Below are positions 15,201-26,412 of a stretch of DNA of 64,000 bases, one piece after another. A program made the translations under genes and the position numbers. The notes under the pieces are model-generated. The model was not told where the DNA came from. It made no database searches and worked only from the letters and a program-made list of their open reading frames with translations. The number at the start of each line of letters is the position of its first letter. Positions within the stretch are counted from its first letter, which is position 1. The DNA comes from Triatoma infestans. Taxonomy: Eukaryota; Arthropoda; Insecta; Hemiptera; Reduviidae. Location of the stretch: positions 1-64,000 of the forward strand of contig JAAEAF010006643.1 in NCBI GenBank assembly GCA_011037195.1, read 5' to 3'.

Positions 15201-18200
15201 GTAGCCGATAATCATTCATTAATTTATCTATTTTCTTAGATTCGTGGTATATGCAAAGAGAGTTGATCCGCTAGAGGCACGTTTAAGAATATTCGTAATG
15301 ACAGATGATCGAGAAGATAAAACTTTGGAACATCAGGAACACTTTACAGAAGTAGCAAAGAGTAGAGATGTCGAGGTAAGTACATCTTGTTTATTTTCAT
15401 TAAAATTGATTTTGCAAGACAGTTGAAATGTGTTATTTTTTTTTTTCAGGTCATGGAAGGAAAATATATCTATTTGGAATTCGCAGGAAATTTAATCCCG
15501 GTGACTAAATCTGGTGAACAACTTAGTGTAAATTTTGTAGCGTTTCGTGAAAATCGCTTACCCTTTACAGTTCGTCTGAGGGATCCAGACGACAAGCCTG
15601 TTGCTCGATTGCTTTTTATGTCACAACCAAAGGTAAGTCTCATTACTTCACTTTGTAAGTGTTTTAATGCAACTAATAATAAAAAATATTCAAGTCAGAA
15701 ACGCGGCCTTCATTTGCTAGGTTTCCCAAATTCGAATAAGAAATTTTGTTTATATCGTACTTTTTACGGTATTGCGCTGCATTTCTTATAGATAGTAAAG
15801 TTTTGTTTGTAAACTTATTGGGTAGTTTCATCAACCTTAAACTGTTTTAAAGTGTTTCATCAACCTTAAAGTGTTTCATTTAAAGTGAAAGAACTTTACA
15901 ATTGTAAAGTTTGATGAAAATTGGCTTATTTTAGTGAACGACTCAAAACCAGACGATGACTGCAAGAAAAAACTGTTGTGAAACATTCTCCCGGCTTTCA
16001 CTTACTCTAATCAGTACAATTTAATCGAGACATTTTCTTTAAAATTGCAATGTTGTAATGTTTAGTTCGGCTGGTCATAAAAATTGTGGGATTTTACTTG
16101 TATACTTCAGCGGCCTTATGTGGAGCGCCTATGCAAATTTAAATTTAAACTAACTGGCAGGCCCCCCCCAACTATCCCTCTGAAATCCACTTTTTTCAGA
16201 AAAAAGTTCCATAAAAGTGATAAATTTTCATCTATGCAGCAAGCATTCCAATCATTGTAACCATTTTCGAGAAAATTCCAAGAAACACAAAAACTATTCT
16301 GTAAAATCACACGTCCGATTAACCAATTTTCTTCAAAATTTGGAACTCTATCAATGCTGTTAATATTATGTATTAACATTATGTAGGTAGTGAAACCACA
16401 TAATATTGTGTTTATTATTGGACGTGGTACTTTAGAGGAAAGCCATAACGCTACTATTCCCCAGAACCCTCAAAAAAATCAATTTTCCCGGAAAAAAGTT
16501 TCAGATAAAAGTAAGAGGCATTTATGCGCATAGATAGTAAACAGTTTAGATAGTACGAAGTTTAAAAAAATTGTCGTTAGAGCTGTTTTTGAAAAAGAAA
16601 CATTCAATTAAGTTGTACTTCCGGTTGATGATTTTGCTCGAAATCTTCGAGTCTGATGCCTTGGTAGTATTAAACGGAATATCACGTTTTTGAGATATTC
16701 TGTTCACACACAAGCCTATTCCATTCACCCAAACAATTTCGAAAATCTGGCACAATGCAATACTTCTTCTTACTAGGACTAACAGAAAGTAAAAATAAAG
16801 CAGACTATCACGGAAAATATCTTTGATAGTGTGAAAGCACTTACTACTTAATTTGTTTGTTAGGATCTTGAACGGAAGTTTAATGTTATAACATTCTATG
16901 TAAGGAACAATATCCTATAGATTTATTTCATTGTGGAATTGAAATATGTCTGTATTGAATTAAACTCAACTATATGAGAATTGTCTAATTCATTATTTAA
17001 AAACTGTTTTTCAGGTTGCAAGAGGAGAACCAATGCAATCAGCAGTATGCACTTTAAACATCACTTTACCAGATAATATTGTCAAAGAAGGAACACCCTA
17101 CGGAAGTGATCTATATTTGAGTGACAGATCTTATTCACTACCACGCAACATGACTCCTGGTACAGTATAATTATCTTTAAAGAATATAAATATAATAATA
17201 TGCTAAGCGAATGCATTGTTATATTCTATGTTCTTTTATCATTTGATGATAAGTATAATTTAGGCTGTGCATAATTTTGGTAGCTAGGCTGCATATTATG
17301 GTAAATATATGATATATTTTTTTGGATACTTATTTAACGTTTACTTTTAAATGTAAAAAGAGCTTATTAAATGTAAAAGATTATAGTTTGCATAATTGCT
17401 TCAGTCCAATTAATTTGCTAAGTTTAACTAAATAGTTATTGAATTTAAGAAATAAATTAGGCAAATTATGTACTTAAAAAATAAGCATCGGTTTATATTT
17501 ACCTTTGTTTTATGATCATTGCGCATGCGGCATGGATATTATAGTACGTCAGTATTATATTTAAAGAAAAATAGAGCAAGTTTACATCCCGATATCCCCA
17601 TGTATAGGCTTCCAAGTGATAAATATTATATATTTTAGTAAATGTGTGTAAAAATCATTTTACATTATATAGTAAGTATTATTTGGTAGATATTTTTTTA
17701 ATAGTAATTTCTATCATCTTTGTAGTTTGTGAATTTGTAGTCTAGTTCACATTTTCTTTTGTATGAACATTGCAAAATTCAGTACAGTTAGCACTGTTTT
17801 CCCTACCATTCAAAAGATTTAGGAAGAGTCCTTTCAGAAGGAGGAGGCTAACAGTGAAATGAATCTTTTCATGTAGGGGACATTCTAGCTAGCAACTTTG
17901 CGGAAATATCAGGTTAATATACGGCCACCATATACATTGATATACTCCATAATAACACATGCGGGTTTGAAAAGTAATTGGTGTGCGCAGGTACTTTGTT
18001 TAGCGTTGGCACACACTGGCTTACCACCAAATACATTCACTTCTGCCGACACTGACGACTATGTACAATATATACCAATGAATGCAATAAAATAGCCAAA
18101 GTATATCTAAATATCATGGGTGTTCTTAGTTACTAGTCTAAGTATCCTTGCTATGGACGCTGCTCCATCATTGGAATAACTTCAAAATTAACAATATTAA

Positions 18201-21200
18201 AACGAAAACAATTATGATTATTTCAAGGCGATAAAATTGCAATTATTTCAAATAGTTAAAAAAGTTATTGCTGAAATATGTTTATTTTCATTTTATTTAA
18301 ATTGCTGAATAAATAGTTATTCATTTTATTTAAATAATTTAAATAGTATGACCTATTAGGTCGTCAAGGGGAGGAAAAAAAATTCAAATTGTTTAGATTA
18401 TATCCTCAAATCTTAACTTTCTCTTCATCAAACTAGCATTAATCCTGTAAACATTTGCTTTCGTAAATCTACAAAGTACCTTAAAGTCGTGCTCTAAACT
18501 TACGCTTTTGAATCAATCAATTCTGATACTTATGAAGTATAATGGAACAAACTCCAAATTTAAAGATTGTATATAATACAGTACCTAGTTACCATTCATT
18601 TGAGAGAAAAGTAGTTATTAGTTTTTATTCTTATGAATTATGCGCTTCTAAATTGCGTTATACATACGCTTCTATACATTAAGCGCACACCATGAGTGAA
18701 ATGATGAATGATTATTCTTTTGCCCCCTTTTTTTACTTTTTTTTATTTTATTGTGGTTCATCAAATGGGGAGAAGATAAAATTGTTGAACATGAACATAA
18801 AATTAAAAAGGACATAAAATTGTTGAACACTAGTTATAATACCATTTTTTATACATATATGGAAAATCCATTTATTTTAGTATTATTTATAAATAACCAA
18901 GCCCCTTAATTCTCTAACATTCAACGGAGTAAGTTTATCATAAGGAAAAAACATGGAGACAAAACAGTTTACACTAAATCTTGGTAAATTTTGCATCAAA
19001 TTTCGTTGAAACAGAGCATGATCTTTTCAGACCTGTGTGGATAGTTCCAATCTATGTTTCACTTCTGTTAAACTCTGCACTTCCATCACTGTAGTCAAGT
19101 CCACGCCCTATGTAGAAAGTTATTTTGTGACCCAATATTAATCTCTAAGGAAAACTTTTTCAATTACTTTGTAACCACCTTATAAATGAATAAGAAATAT
19201 AAATATAATATAATAAAAGACAAGAGAGAAATGTAATAACAGATATAAAAGTGGCACCAAACGTATAAAACAAATAGTTTTTTTTTGTTTTAGCTATTAG
19301 GTGTTATATTTTATAGATTTTTTTTTACAAATTTGTACGCATGTTTACAAAAAAAAAAAATTAAAAAAATAATTAATAATTGTACGAATTATTTTAAATC
19401 TGAAAAAAGACATCTTTGTTTGTTTAAACATTGATTAATATAAAGCTATTTATTTATTTTTCCAGAGACAATGGTTAGAGGAAATATGGTACTAGCAGAT
19501 TTATGTCAGTATTTAGGTGATGATTGGGAGCCATTGGCATTACGATTAGGTATTAGTGAAGAGGATGTGGAAATCATTAAACAAGAAGTACATACTTCAC
19601 CGCAGAGAGCTAGTCTTGCCATAAAATTATGGCAGAATAATCTTGGAGTGCATGCTACTGGTTAGATTGTCTTAAAACCTAGGATTTTATTATGCGGATA
19701 AGTTATTTTTACATTTTATAAAAAAGTCTTTTGTTTGTGATGATCAATTTTAGGTAACAAATTGGAAAAAACATTGAGAGAGATTGGAAGAGAGGATATT
19801 TTGGATAAATGTGTGAAAGATATGCAAGTGATCACGGACGATATGGAAAGAGCTATGGCTTGTGTAACTTTAGATCAGTCTGGATTTGATGCACTTAGCA
19901 CTGGAAAAGATAGCCTTATGTTGGACAGCTTCCATCAAAATCAGGTTGATATTAAAAACAAATCTGGTGTGAAACACTCACACAACTTTCTCTTACTCCA
20001 GTTCTCAAAATTATAATTGACAAATTTTATAGTTTGTGTACCAAATTTAATAAAATTTGTCGAAAACTGAAAAAACTGTACAGTAAAAGCGCATTTCCGG
20101 TTTACTATTTTCCTTGAAACTCGGAATTTCAGTCATCTATTTATTTCTAATTAATTTTGTTTGGATGTTACAATTGTATAATCAATAGTTGATTATAGCA
20201 CTTTTGTATAATCATAGTGATAGCACTTTAGAGAAAAACCTAACCCCAGCCCTCCTCCAAAAGTGCACTTAAATGAATTTTCCCAGAGAAATGTTTTAAA
20301 TAAAAGTTGTAGATCTTTGCATGTTTAGTTTATAGAAGAAGTTTCAAGAAAATCGTCGGAGCCAGTTTTGAGAAAATCGCGAAAAAGTGAAAAAATCATT
20401 TTAGAATGTAGTAATATAAAAACCGCACTTCCGGTATCGATTTTTTTGAAACTCGGAATTCAATTTACATATTCAATTCTAATTAATCTTATTAGATGAT
20501 AGAATGTTCTAATAAACTGCTAGCACTTCAGATAGCACTTCGATGACAAACCTCACCCCACCCTTCTTCAAAAGTGCTCTTAATGAATTTTACCAGAGCA
20601 ACGTGTCAAAATTTATGTGTGACTCTTTGATATGTAGTCATATACCAAGTTGACAAGAAAATCTCGGATCATTTTTGGAACATTGCAAAATGAAAAAAAC
20701 CCACAAGTAAAGGGTACTCCGGTTGAGGAATTTTGGACAGATGGACACCGTCTGATGTCATGTGATACTAAAACGAATATAAGTTTTTCACTTCTACGGT
20801 TTTTGCGTTTTTGAGCATGCTGTTCAAAATACACACACACAGACTTATTCGCTAAAAACCACTTTTTTGGACTCAGGGACCTCAAAACGGATATCAGGGG
20901 GACCGGTGAAAACTGGATATCGAAAATTTGACACGATTACAATACTTCCTCTTACTAGGAGTAAGAGAAAGTAATAAATAATTTTTTAACATTTTTTTTG
21001 TTGTTGCTTTTTCTCTGCTTTTACAGCCACTAATTTCCTGGCAGTTCAGTATAAAATTTGACACTCACTCACAGGCCATTCGATGAAAACAATTTTTTCG
21101 TCCACTTACTTAGGAGTAAAAGAAAGTGAAAACCACTACTTTTGAATCGATTTTCCGATCGATGAAAGTTTTCTGATGATTTCTAAATTAATTTCTGTTA

Positions 21201-22918
21201 ATTGTTTTCTTCTGAACGTTGAGTTAGAAAATATTTCGCTTTCATTACCACGCACTTTACCTCTGTTATAGATACACTTTAACGACATGAATAAAACAAT
21301 AGTAAGTTTATGAATGTGTTTATTTTCAGGAAAGTGGATATTTAGAGGACATCAGTAATTCAAGTACAGTGGGAGGAGTATTGAATTCAGAACCATTCGA
21401 CAAGTATGCCGGTGAAGAGAAACAGATCACCGCGGACTTCCTTTCACATGAGACCCAGGGTGTATCCAGTGATACTAACCATAGTACAAACGGTAACTTA
21501 TATATAACTAGAGTATTATGCCTTATTTTGTGCTGCTCATATGCAAAATGTTTATCTATCGTTAAAATTATGATTGGAAAGACAACTATGTCTAATGTAC
21601 AAATTTCAATTTACTGTTTTAAATACAAAAAGGTCATTATTTTGTTAATAATTCATTACATTTGTAGGTTGGACTACCAGTGAACAGCAAAAGATGAATG
21701 AAAACATTGGAAGGTGGAAGCAAGGAAAAAGTATCTGGCATTCTCCTTCATTAGATGGAATGCATGATGGTAATTAATTTTATATTCATTATGCATTTTG
21801 TTGCAAATAAATTGAGGGGAGTCTTAATTTTTCTATTGCGCAGTACATATTTATTTATTAACGCAATTTATGACAGACTAAATTTGTGACGGATTTTATG
21901 TATGCTGTACGTTAAGTAAACATATCCTCCTTTTGTACTGCGAAGAGAAAGTGCAGTCAATGGGCGCGAGTGATGGATTGAAGCCTAACCGGGCCCTATT
22001 AAGCATACGTAATTAGAAAACAAATAATTTCAACAATTAATAATGATAAACATTATTTATTAAATAAATAGTATCATATTATGTACAAACAGTATATAAA
22101 AAGTAATATTAGTTCGCAAAAAATAAAATAGCTATTTAGTAGATTAATGGATAAAATGGAGAACTTTTATCATGGAAAAGCTTTTTATCATTCGAGTTCG
22201 TGTTAACGAGTACGAGAAAACGTGAATAATAAAAACATTAACTTATCTTAAATATGGCCAAAATTTAGTTTTTCGGAATTTTAACTTTGCTCTTATAAAA
22301 GGTATTTTCGTTGTTCAGTGACTTTTTTTATTCTTTTTTGGATCCAAGGAATAAACGTAAAATTTTGAGACATCTTTTTATAGGGACTTAAGATGACATG
22401 GAAGGAGGTCGATGGAAAAACTTTTGAGTCGATGCATGACAAACGTTGGTAATTCGTCACTATATCACGTTCACATAAACTTTAAATTGAATAACTTACT
22501 ATCATAGCATTTAATATATTTCACTTGTGCACAGAAAATGCAAACATATTTCTCTAATATTGGGCTTTTTCTTTTAATTCTTTTGAAAGTTGATGGATTT
22601 GCTATGTGTCACTTATCGCCTAATATTAACATAATTTTATTACAGCTTAATGCTTATTAATAAACGCACATTTGGTTTAAACTTGTTCACTTTATAATAA
22701 CAGATCACCCTTTGATATCTGGCGGTGGTACGGTCTGTGAAGGAGGAATGTTGAGCAGTGACAGTGAAGGAGGTGGAATGCTTGGTGAAGATAATGGTAG
22801 CATGAAACGTGGAAGTAACAAGTCTAGACGTACTTTGGGCAGTTCAAGTGGTTCGGATGTTGCATTGCATGAGGGGAATGATCTTTCAGATTCAGATCCT
22901 GGTGAGCCACATCATTAA
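171..22918 (+). CDS. Ank: Ankyrin, 3' part of gene (linker, ZU5, UPA-like, death domain, tail)
   Basis: This is the C-terminal half of an ankyrin, the adaptor that ties membrane proteins to the spectrin skeleton. Sixteen exons join in phase: 171-272, 2970-3101, 4070-4175, 13637-13855, 13940-14100, 14186-14388, 14670-14874, 14957-15146, 15240-15375, 15450-15632, 17015-17159, 19466-19660, 19754-19944, 21330-21492, 21668-21769, 22704-22918, giving about 880 residues. Recognisable blocks in order are the post-repeat linker ([20 protein letters not shown]), the ZU5 region ([15 protein letters not shown] and [15 protein letters not shown]), a second ZU5/UPA-like part (exons 7-11), the death domain ([20 protein letters not shown]) and a Ser/Gly-rich acidic tail. 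The ankyrin repeats and start codon lie upstream of the window. The family assignment is secure. Which insect paralogue it is (Ank versus Ank2) cannot be decided from this half alone. Confidence 0.95.
273..2969 (+). other. Ankyrin intron, no recognised content
   Basis: AT-rich intron with homopolymer runs. Its open frames are short and show no known domain. I see no transposon coding sequence in it. Confidence 0.6.
2970..3101 (+). CDS. Ank: Ankyrin exon 2 (conserved linker)
   Basis: It encodes [20 protein letters not shown] followed by [14 protein letters not shown], a linker conserved just before ZU5 in insect ankyrins. The acceptor is TTATAG and the donor is GTAAAT. Phase 1 in and phase 1 out. 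Confidence 0.9.
3102..4069 (+). other. Ankyrin intron with a repeat fragment
   Basis: Bases near 3468-3505 (AAAGCAGGCTATCATAGAAAATATCT) resemble bases near 16800-16825, suggesting a shared dispersed repeat. Nothing else is recognisable. Confidence 0.35.
4070..4175 (+). CDS. Ank: Ankyrin exon 3 (linker to ZU5)
   Basis: The exon reads [20 protein letters not shown] and ends [10 protein letters not shown] in phase 2. It joins across a 9.5-kb intron to the start of the ZU5 domain with the phase preserved. Confidence 0.88.
6690..6780. repeat. Left copy of direct repeat flanking the pol remnant
   Basis: Shares TTTATTTAACTCA, TTTATACAATTAAGTAAA and a CAA/CATATGATTAT block, in the same order, with 7834-7942. 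Confidence 0.55.
6800..7700 (-). mobile_element. Gypsy-type retrotransposon pol (integrase) remnant
   Basis: Read on the minus strand, 7313-7296 encodes HEGHPG, followed by an MKALA..Y.WWP.(I/M)D pattern. This is the His/Cys zinc-binding start of a retrotransposon integrase. About 80 codons further on a piece like [15 protein letters not shown] recalls the integrase C-terminal domain. Frameshifts and stops interrupt the frame throughout. It lies antisense in an ankyrin intron and is flanked by two similar AT-rich segments that may be decayed LTR ends. Confidence 0.65.
7834..7942. repeat. Right copy of direct repeat flanking the pol remnant
   Basis: Direct partner of 6690-6780, about 1.1 kb away. 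The pair brackets the integrase remnant and may be LTR debris of an internally deleted element. Confidence 0.55.
13637..13855 (+). CDS. Ank: Ankyrin exon 4 (start of ZU5)
   Basis: It encodes [20 protein letters not shown] and then an immunoglobulin-like beta-rich stretch ending SPAGTKFLG. This is the opening of the first ZU5 domain, the spectrin-binding module of ankyrins. The donor is GTAAGA. Confidence 0.95.
13940..14100 (+). CDS. Ank: Ankyrin exon 5 (ZU5)
   Basis: It contains [20 protein letters not shown] and [10 protein letters not shown], the most conserved strand pair of ankyrin ZU5. Acceptor GAATTGCAG, donor GTAAGG, phase 2 to 1. Confidence 0.95.
14186..14388 (+). CDS. Ank: Ankyrin exon 6 (end of ZU5-N, start of ZU5-C)
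   Basis: It encodes [20 protein letters not shown], then the signature [20 protein letters not shown] and [15 protein letters not shown]. The G-P-E-G-G turn marks the second ZU5 repeat. Confidence 0.95.
14670..14874 (+). CDS. Ank: Ankyrin exon 7 (ZU5-C)
   Basis: It reads [20 protein letters not shown], then [20 protein letters not shown] and [10 protein letters not shown]. The [10 protein letters not shown] strand is diagnostic for ankyrin ZU5-C. Phase 0 in, phase 1 out. Confidence 0.95.
14957..15146 (+). CDS. Ank: Ankyrin exon 8 (ZU5-C/UPA boundary)
   Basis: It encodes [20 protein letters not shown] and [17 protein letters not shown], matching the ZU5-C/UPA junction of ankyrins. The donor is GTAGGT. 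Confidence 0.93.
15240..15375 (+). CDS. Ank: Ankyrin exon 9 (UPA)
   Basis: It encodes [20 protein letters not shown] and [20 protein letters not shown], the UPA-type segment that packs against the tandem ZU5 domains. Phase 2 in, phase 0 out. Confidence 0.93.
15450..15632 (+). CDS. Ank: Ankyrin exon 10 (UPA)
   Basis: It encodes [20 protein letters not shown] and [20 protein letters not shown], a phase 0-0 exon with a polypyrimidine acceptor. Confidence 0.93.
15880..16795 (+). repeat. Dispersed snap-back-end repeat, copy 1
   Basis: Intronic copy of a repeat family seen across the window. It has internal half-unit duplication (two segments with AAAAAAGTTxCAxATAAAAGT and a CACTTCCGG-type box) and ends with TACTTCTTCTTACTAGGACT near 16760. 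It is best recognised by its end: CTTCCTCTTACT, a short spacer and its inverted partner AGTAAGAGAAAG. Confidence 0.6.
17015..17159 (+). CDS. Ank: Ankyrin exon 11 (end of UPA; weak donor)
   Basis: It encodes [20 protein letters not shown] and ends [14 protein letters not shown]. The donor needed to reach the death domain is GTACAG, a poor match to consensus. If it is not used, translation reads three more codons and stops at TAA 17168-17170, which would give an ankyrin without a death domain. Confidence 0.88.
17160..19465 (+). other. Ankyrin intron before the death domain
   Basis: AT-rich. No supported exon or transposon. It would hold the 3' UTR if exon 11 is used as a terminal exon. Confidence 0.5.
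19466..19660 (+). CDS. Ank: Ankyrin exon 12 (death domain, N part)
   Basis: It encodes [20 protein letters not shown] and [15 protein letters not shown], with the W-x-x-L-A-x-x-L-G core of a death domain. Phase 1 in and out. Confidence 0.94.
19754..19944 (+). CDS. Ank: Ankyrin exon 13 (death domain, C part)
   Basis: It completes the death-domain helices ([19 protein letters not shown]) and adds a linker ending [10 protein letters not shown]. Phase 1 in, phase 0 out. Confidence 0.93.
20040..20975 (+). repeat. Dispersed snap-back-end repeat, copy 2 (best copy)
   Basis: About 0.93 kb in an ankyrin intron. It contains the half-unit twice (CCTAACCCC/CCTCACCCC boxes, CACTTCCGG) and ends with AATACTTCCTCTTACTAGGA and GTAAGAGAAAGTAA at 20940-20975. 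The last bases form a perfect-looking hairpin. No coding capacity was found. Confidence 0.65.
21030..21135 (+). repeat. Dispersed snap-back-end repeat, terminal fragment
   Basis: A short piece with AAAATTTGACAC and a terminal CTTACTTAGGAGTAAAAGAA hairpin-like end, only 60 bases after copy 2. Confidence 0.4.
21330..21492 (+). CDS. Ank: Ankyrin exon 14 (C-terminal tail)
   Basis: It encodes [20 protein letters not shown] and [18 protein letters not shown]. Low-complexity regulatory tail, supported by TATTTTCAG acceptor and matching phase. Confidence 0.85.
21668..21769 (+). CDS. Ank: Ankyrin exon 15 (C-terminal tail)
   Basis: It encodes [20 protein letters not shown] and [13 protein letters not shown]. 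It is a short phase 1-1 exon. Confidence 0.83.
22704..22918 (+). CDS. Ank: Ankyrin exon 16 (tail, first alternative C-terminus)
   Basis: It encodes a Gly/Ser-rich acidic tail ([20 protein letters not shown]) ending [10 protein letters not shown] and a TAA stop at 22916-22918. A good internal donor GTGAGC at 22902 would instead end the exon at 22901 and join in phase to the exon at 26413. An AATAAA lies 741 bases past the stop. Confidence 0.85.
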
Positions 22919-23658
22919 CCAATTAAGTTCCAGGTTCAACTTAAGCGTCACAAATTTTAACGTAACTAACACAACCAATCAATCCGTTAATATTAAATTA
23001 TAATTAGAAGGAGTAAAGATTTTTTTTTTTCAGTTTTTAATTTTTTAGCAAGAAGAGTGTATACAATTAATTTTTATATTCTTTTGCTTGGGAGTGTTTT
23101 ATAATACTGGTAGTTTTTAGATAGCGTTTTGATTTTATAACATTATTATGTTTGTCTAATATTTTCATACTTAATCCTTTGTGGCAATTGAAGCGATGAT
23201 TCATTTTTTTGTTTTTGCGGTTTATAATGTAAAGTAAAATCCTAAATCGTCACTTAATATTTCTAATATCTTGGTCTTATTCTGAAGTTGGCTTTGTCCC
23301 TAGCAAGGTTACAGTATCGTTGCAGTTCTGGGCGAATTAGCTAGCCATATATTCGATCTACGATGAACTGGTAAAAAAAAATATAAAAAATCCTATTTAA
23401 AATCATTGACCAATAAGGACTAAGTTGGTAATGCATGACTTATCTCTTCATATAGTAGAACCAATGTGACAGTATGTTTAGTAACGGCACACGGTTAGTG
23501 ACTGCATTATTTAAATGGAATACTGGCATAATGAATGACAACGACAACGGATTTTCCACTTATCCATCATTCTAGTTTTATATTTAATGAAGATGTATTT
23601 GATCGTCGTGCTAATTGATTCTGGTATTGCTCTTTGGTTTAGGAAGAAAACTATAATG

Positions 23659-23664
23659 AATAAA
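23659..23664 (+). promoter_or_regulatory. Candidate polyadenylation signal, short ankyrin C-terminus
   Basis: AATAAA occurs about 0.74 kb after the TAA at 22918 and could end the isoform that stops in exon 16. It is weak evidence on its own. Confidence 0.25.
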
Positions 23665-23968
23665 AGTCGGTCTGAACTTTTTATTCATTAACTTGAGCTC
23701 GATGAATGGCAGAGATTCATCACCAACTAAATCTTCATTTATAGTGAAATCTGGATAGTTAGTATAATTCTTCTTTTCTGTTCAAAAAGAGGAGTTAATA
23801 AAAGCTGCTTTCTTTATAGCTTATCTGAAGTGTGGATGTCATTTTTGCGTAGTTCAGGCCTGCAGCAAAAACTATGTAAGTTTTGTTGCTCCGTTTGGAG
23901 AGGCATTTACAAGAACGACAGCCATTTCTTAGAAAACCAGTTGTTTAAAAACCTGAAGTACTCTAAGC

Positions 23969-24725
23969 CAGTACTCCGCAACCTTTTCTTGTCCATGGTA
24001 CAACAATGTTCTTCCCCAAGTTTCGCGGCACACTAAAAGTAAATATGTATATATACAAAATAGATTGTATAAATATTCTATATTTTTTTTTTATTTGATG
24101 TATATACATACATAACTTAAATACTGTACTTATATAACATAATTTTTTTTAAAAAAAAAGGTTATTAATGTGATGCCTGAGCTTGTTGTTTCATATGTGT
24201 TGGACACAAATGCTTTATATTCGGCTCGATATTTGAAAGTGCAACTCGAAGATATTGATCAAGACCTACCTTTGAATCACGCCCGCTTATCAATTTTAAT
24301 TAAAACTAGAGTTGAAAAACTTTGTTCGCATAAATTTATCGTTGAAAAGGGAGTAGAATTGAAATAGCGTGGTCTGAAATCCGAGGATATTCTTTCCTAA
24401 CCAAAATCCAGAAAGCATCCAGTGAAATCTGGGTGAAATCCAAAAAGTGAAGTTTTTAGCGTCCCGTCAAATTCTTCTTGAATTTGCAGAGAAAGTGCAT
24501 CTGTAGAATTTATAGCATTGGTTACAAAAGGATTTCGAATCCAGTCAAGTTCTATATTAATTGAATAATTCAAATTATTCATCACTTTTGGTATTATTTA
24601 TTTATTTATTATACACGATGGGTCACATGCGGCGAGCGGCTGCCCACCCCTGCATTGTACCTACTATTATCTTATGGGCGCGGCGGCACATTGGTGTGCC
24701 TTGGCACACCGGTTGCGGAGCACTG
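23969..24725 (-). mobile_element. hAT-type DNA transposon remnant with 8-bp target duplication
   Basis: The left end is CAGTACTCCGCAACC and the right end, reverse-complemented, is CAGTGCTCCGCAACC. Flanking octamers are CTCTAAGC (23961-23968) and CTCTTAGC (24726-24733), the 8-bp duplication typical of hAT with one mismatch. Inside, the minus strand at about 24585-24400 encodes DWIRNPFV..AI, then QIQEEF and GTLKT, a motif series from the C-terminal part of BED-type hAT transposases. Only 757 bp remain, so it is internally deleted and non-autonomous. It lies in an ankyrin intron. Confidence 0.8.
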
Positions 24726-26412
24726 CTCTTAGCCGTTGAAACATGTCGGCAACGTTCTCCAGGGGCAATTTATATACTGTATGTACTGATTTATGTACCC
24801 CCACTGTATTCCTCTTCTGCCAGTTCCAATTACCATTCTCGCTATCTTGCAACTGATATATTCACCAGATTGTTACCATTTTGGGAATCAGCAACCGTAT
24901 TATCAACTTCAGCATAATGCCTTGGGGCCTAGAAATTTCAGTTCCAATTCTGTAGTTATCATTTCATTTGTTTTGATAAAGCTCAATTTAAACTTCATGT
25001 TTAAAAGTATTGACTATATAGACCCAAAATTTATTTTCTATGAAAACTAGTAGTTTTACTATTCCTCTTACAACGTTTATAACATTTTGTAAACGATGGA
25101 ATAAATATTTCGTTTTTCTTTATTCTAATTTTGATCTACATTTAACTTGTAAGGGTTTCCACTTTTGTAATTTATATACTACAAATTTTGTAAGATCATT
25201 TTACACAATATCAATTGTATATAATTACATCCTATTCATATTTTAATTTATTGAAAAAAGCAAGTTTATTTTATAATTTAATAACGAACTTTTATGATCG
25301 GTGACGCTACTCGTAAAACTAAAAATTCAGTGATTAGAGCTAGTTTTATTAACGTAACATTATTTAGAACCAAAATAAGATGTAAATCATTGCTTTCTAC
25401 TAATACTTCATTTATATACTAGGTTGGCATGATGGGTTTTTTTGAAGATTTTAAAAATATCTAAAGACGCTTCTACACTAAGGCGACAAATCAAAACAGA
25501 AACTCAAGTGTTTCAAGGCACATTCCAGAAATTCGTATTTATTTGAAGGTTGCCGGACGAATTAAATCTAAAATCTGTGCTGGACATAAAAAGGAATTAT
25601 TGCAATTCACGAGATACAATCACCACCTTTTGTAGTATCATCACTAAGTAAATTAGCCAATATTTCGTATCTTTGTTTGATTTTCTTAATATTGGTCTCA
25701 ACGTTAAAAGTCTTTTCTGTAATGTTCGATGATAATGAGCAATGATTGATGATTCTTAAAAGTGATCTCATGAGTAACTCAGTTTCTTCTCGTTCACGCA
25801 AATTGCTGAAATCGCCTCATTTTTGGCCAAAAACCACTCATTCGCGGACTTTAATATTACAGTTCTTTTGAGGTTGGAATAAATATTGACAGCCTTAAGC
25901 AAAACCAAGTTTGTTTGTATTAAAGCATACACTTGTGTTTTCTGTGTTTGTGAATAATTGTTACGATCTAATTTACAAAATTCGTTTGCCCCTTTTATTG
26001 TGATTTTCTTTCAAAGTTCTTGTTTGTATTTTATGCCATAGTGTAGATTGGGAATTTTCGTCACTGTTTGTTTAAAAAATAAATAAATACAAATAAATTG
26101 CTTGCCTCTTTTGCTTTTTATTTTTATTTTTCAGCATGAATTTTGTCATTTTCATTTTTATATTATCTTTCACCAAAAGTTCAATAATTTCAATAAAATG
26201 ATACTTTATTAAGTTAATATATTTTTAAGTAGTTAGGGAAATTTTTTTAGTAGATCAATTTTGTGTAGGTTATTGTAGTACAAGAAAATTTTAAGGTTTG
26301 ATTTCATCAAAATAAAAAATGAAATAAATGATCTCATTGAAAAGAAATAAATGATGATTACTAGATCTCAATATTATTGCATTACTTCTTAGTTTTCTTC
26401 AATTTTGTTCAG

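Larger units (their letters stand above)
22919..26412 (+). other. Ankyrin 3' region / alternative intron
   Basis: Serves as 3' UTR for the short C-terminus or as an intron for the long one. It contains the hAT remnant at 23969-24725. The rest is AT-rich with no recognised coding sequence. Confidence 0.5.

Noticed and set aside
25607..25801. 64-codon minus-strand frame
   Set aside because: Lys/Glu-rich and slightly protein-like, but no domain, no splice context and no second frame to extend it.
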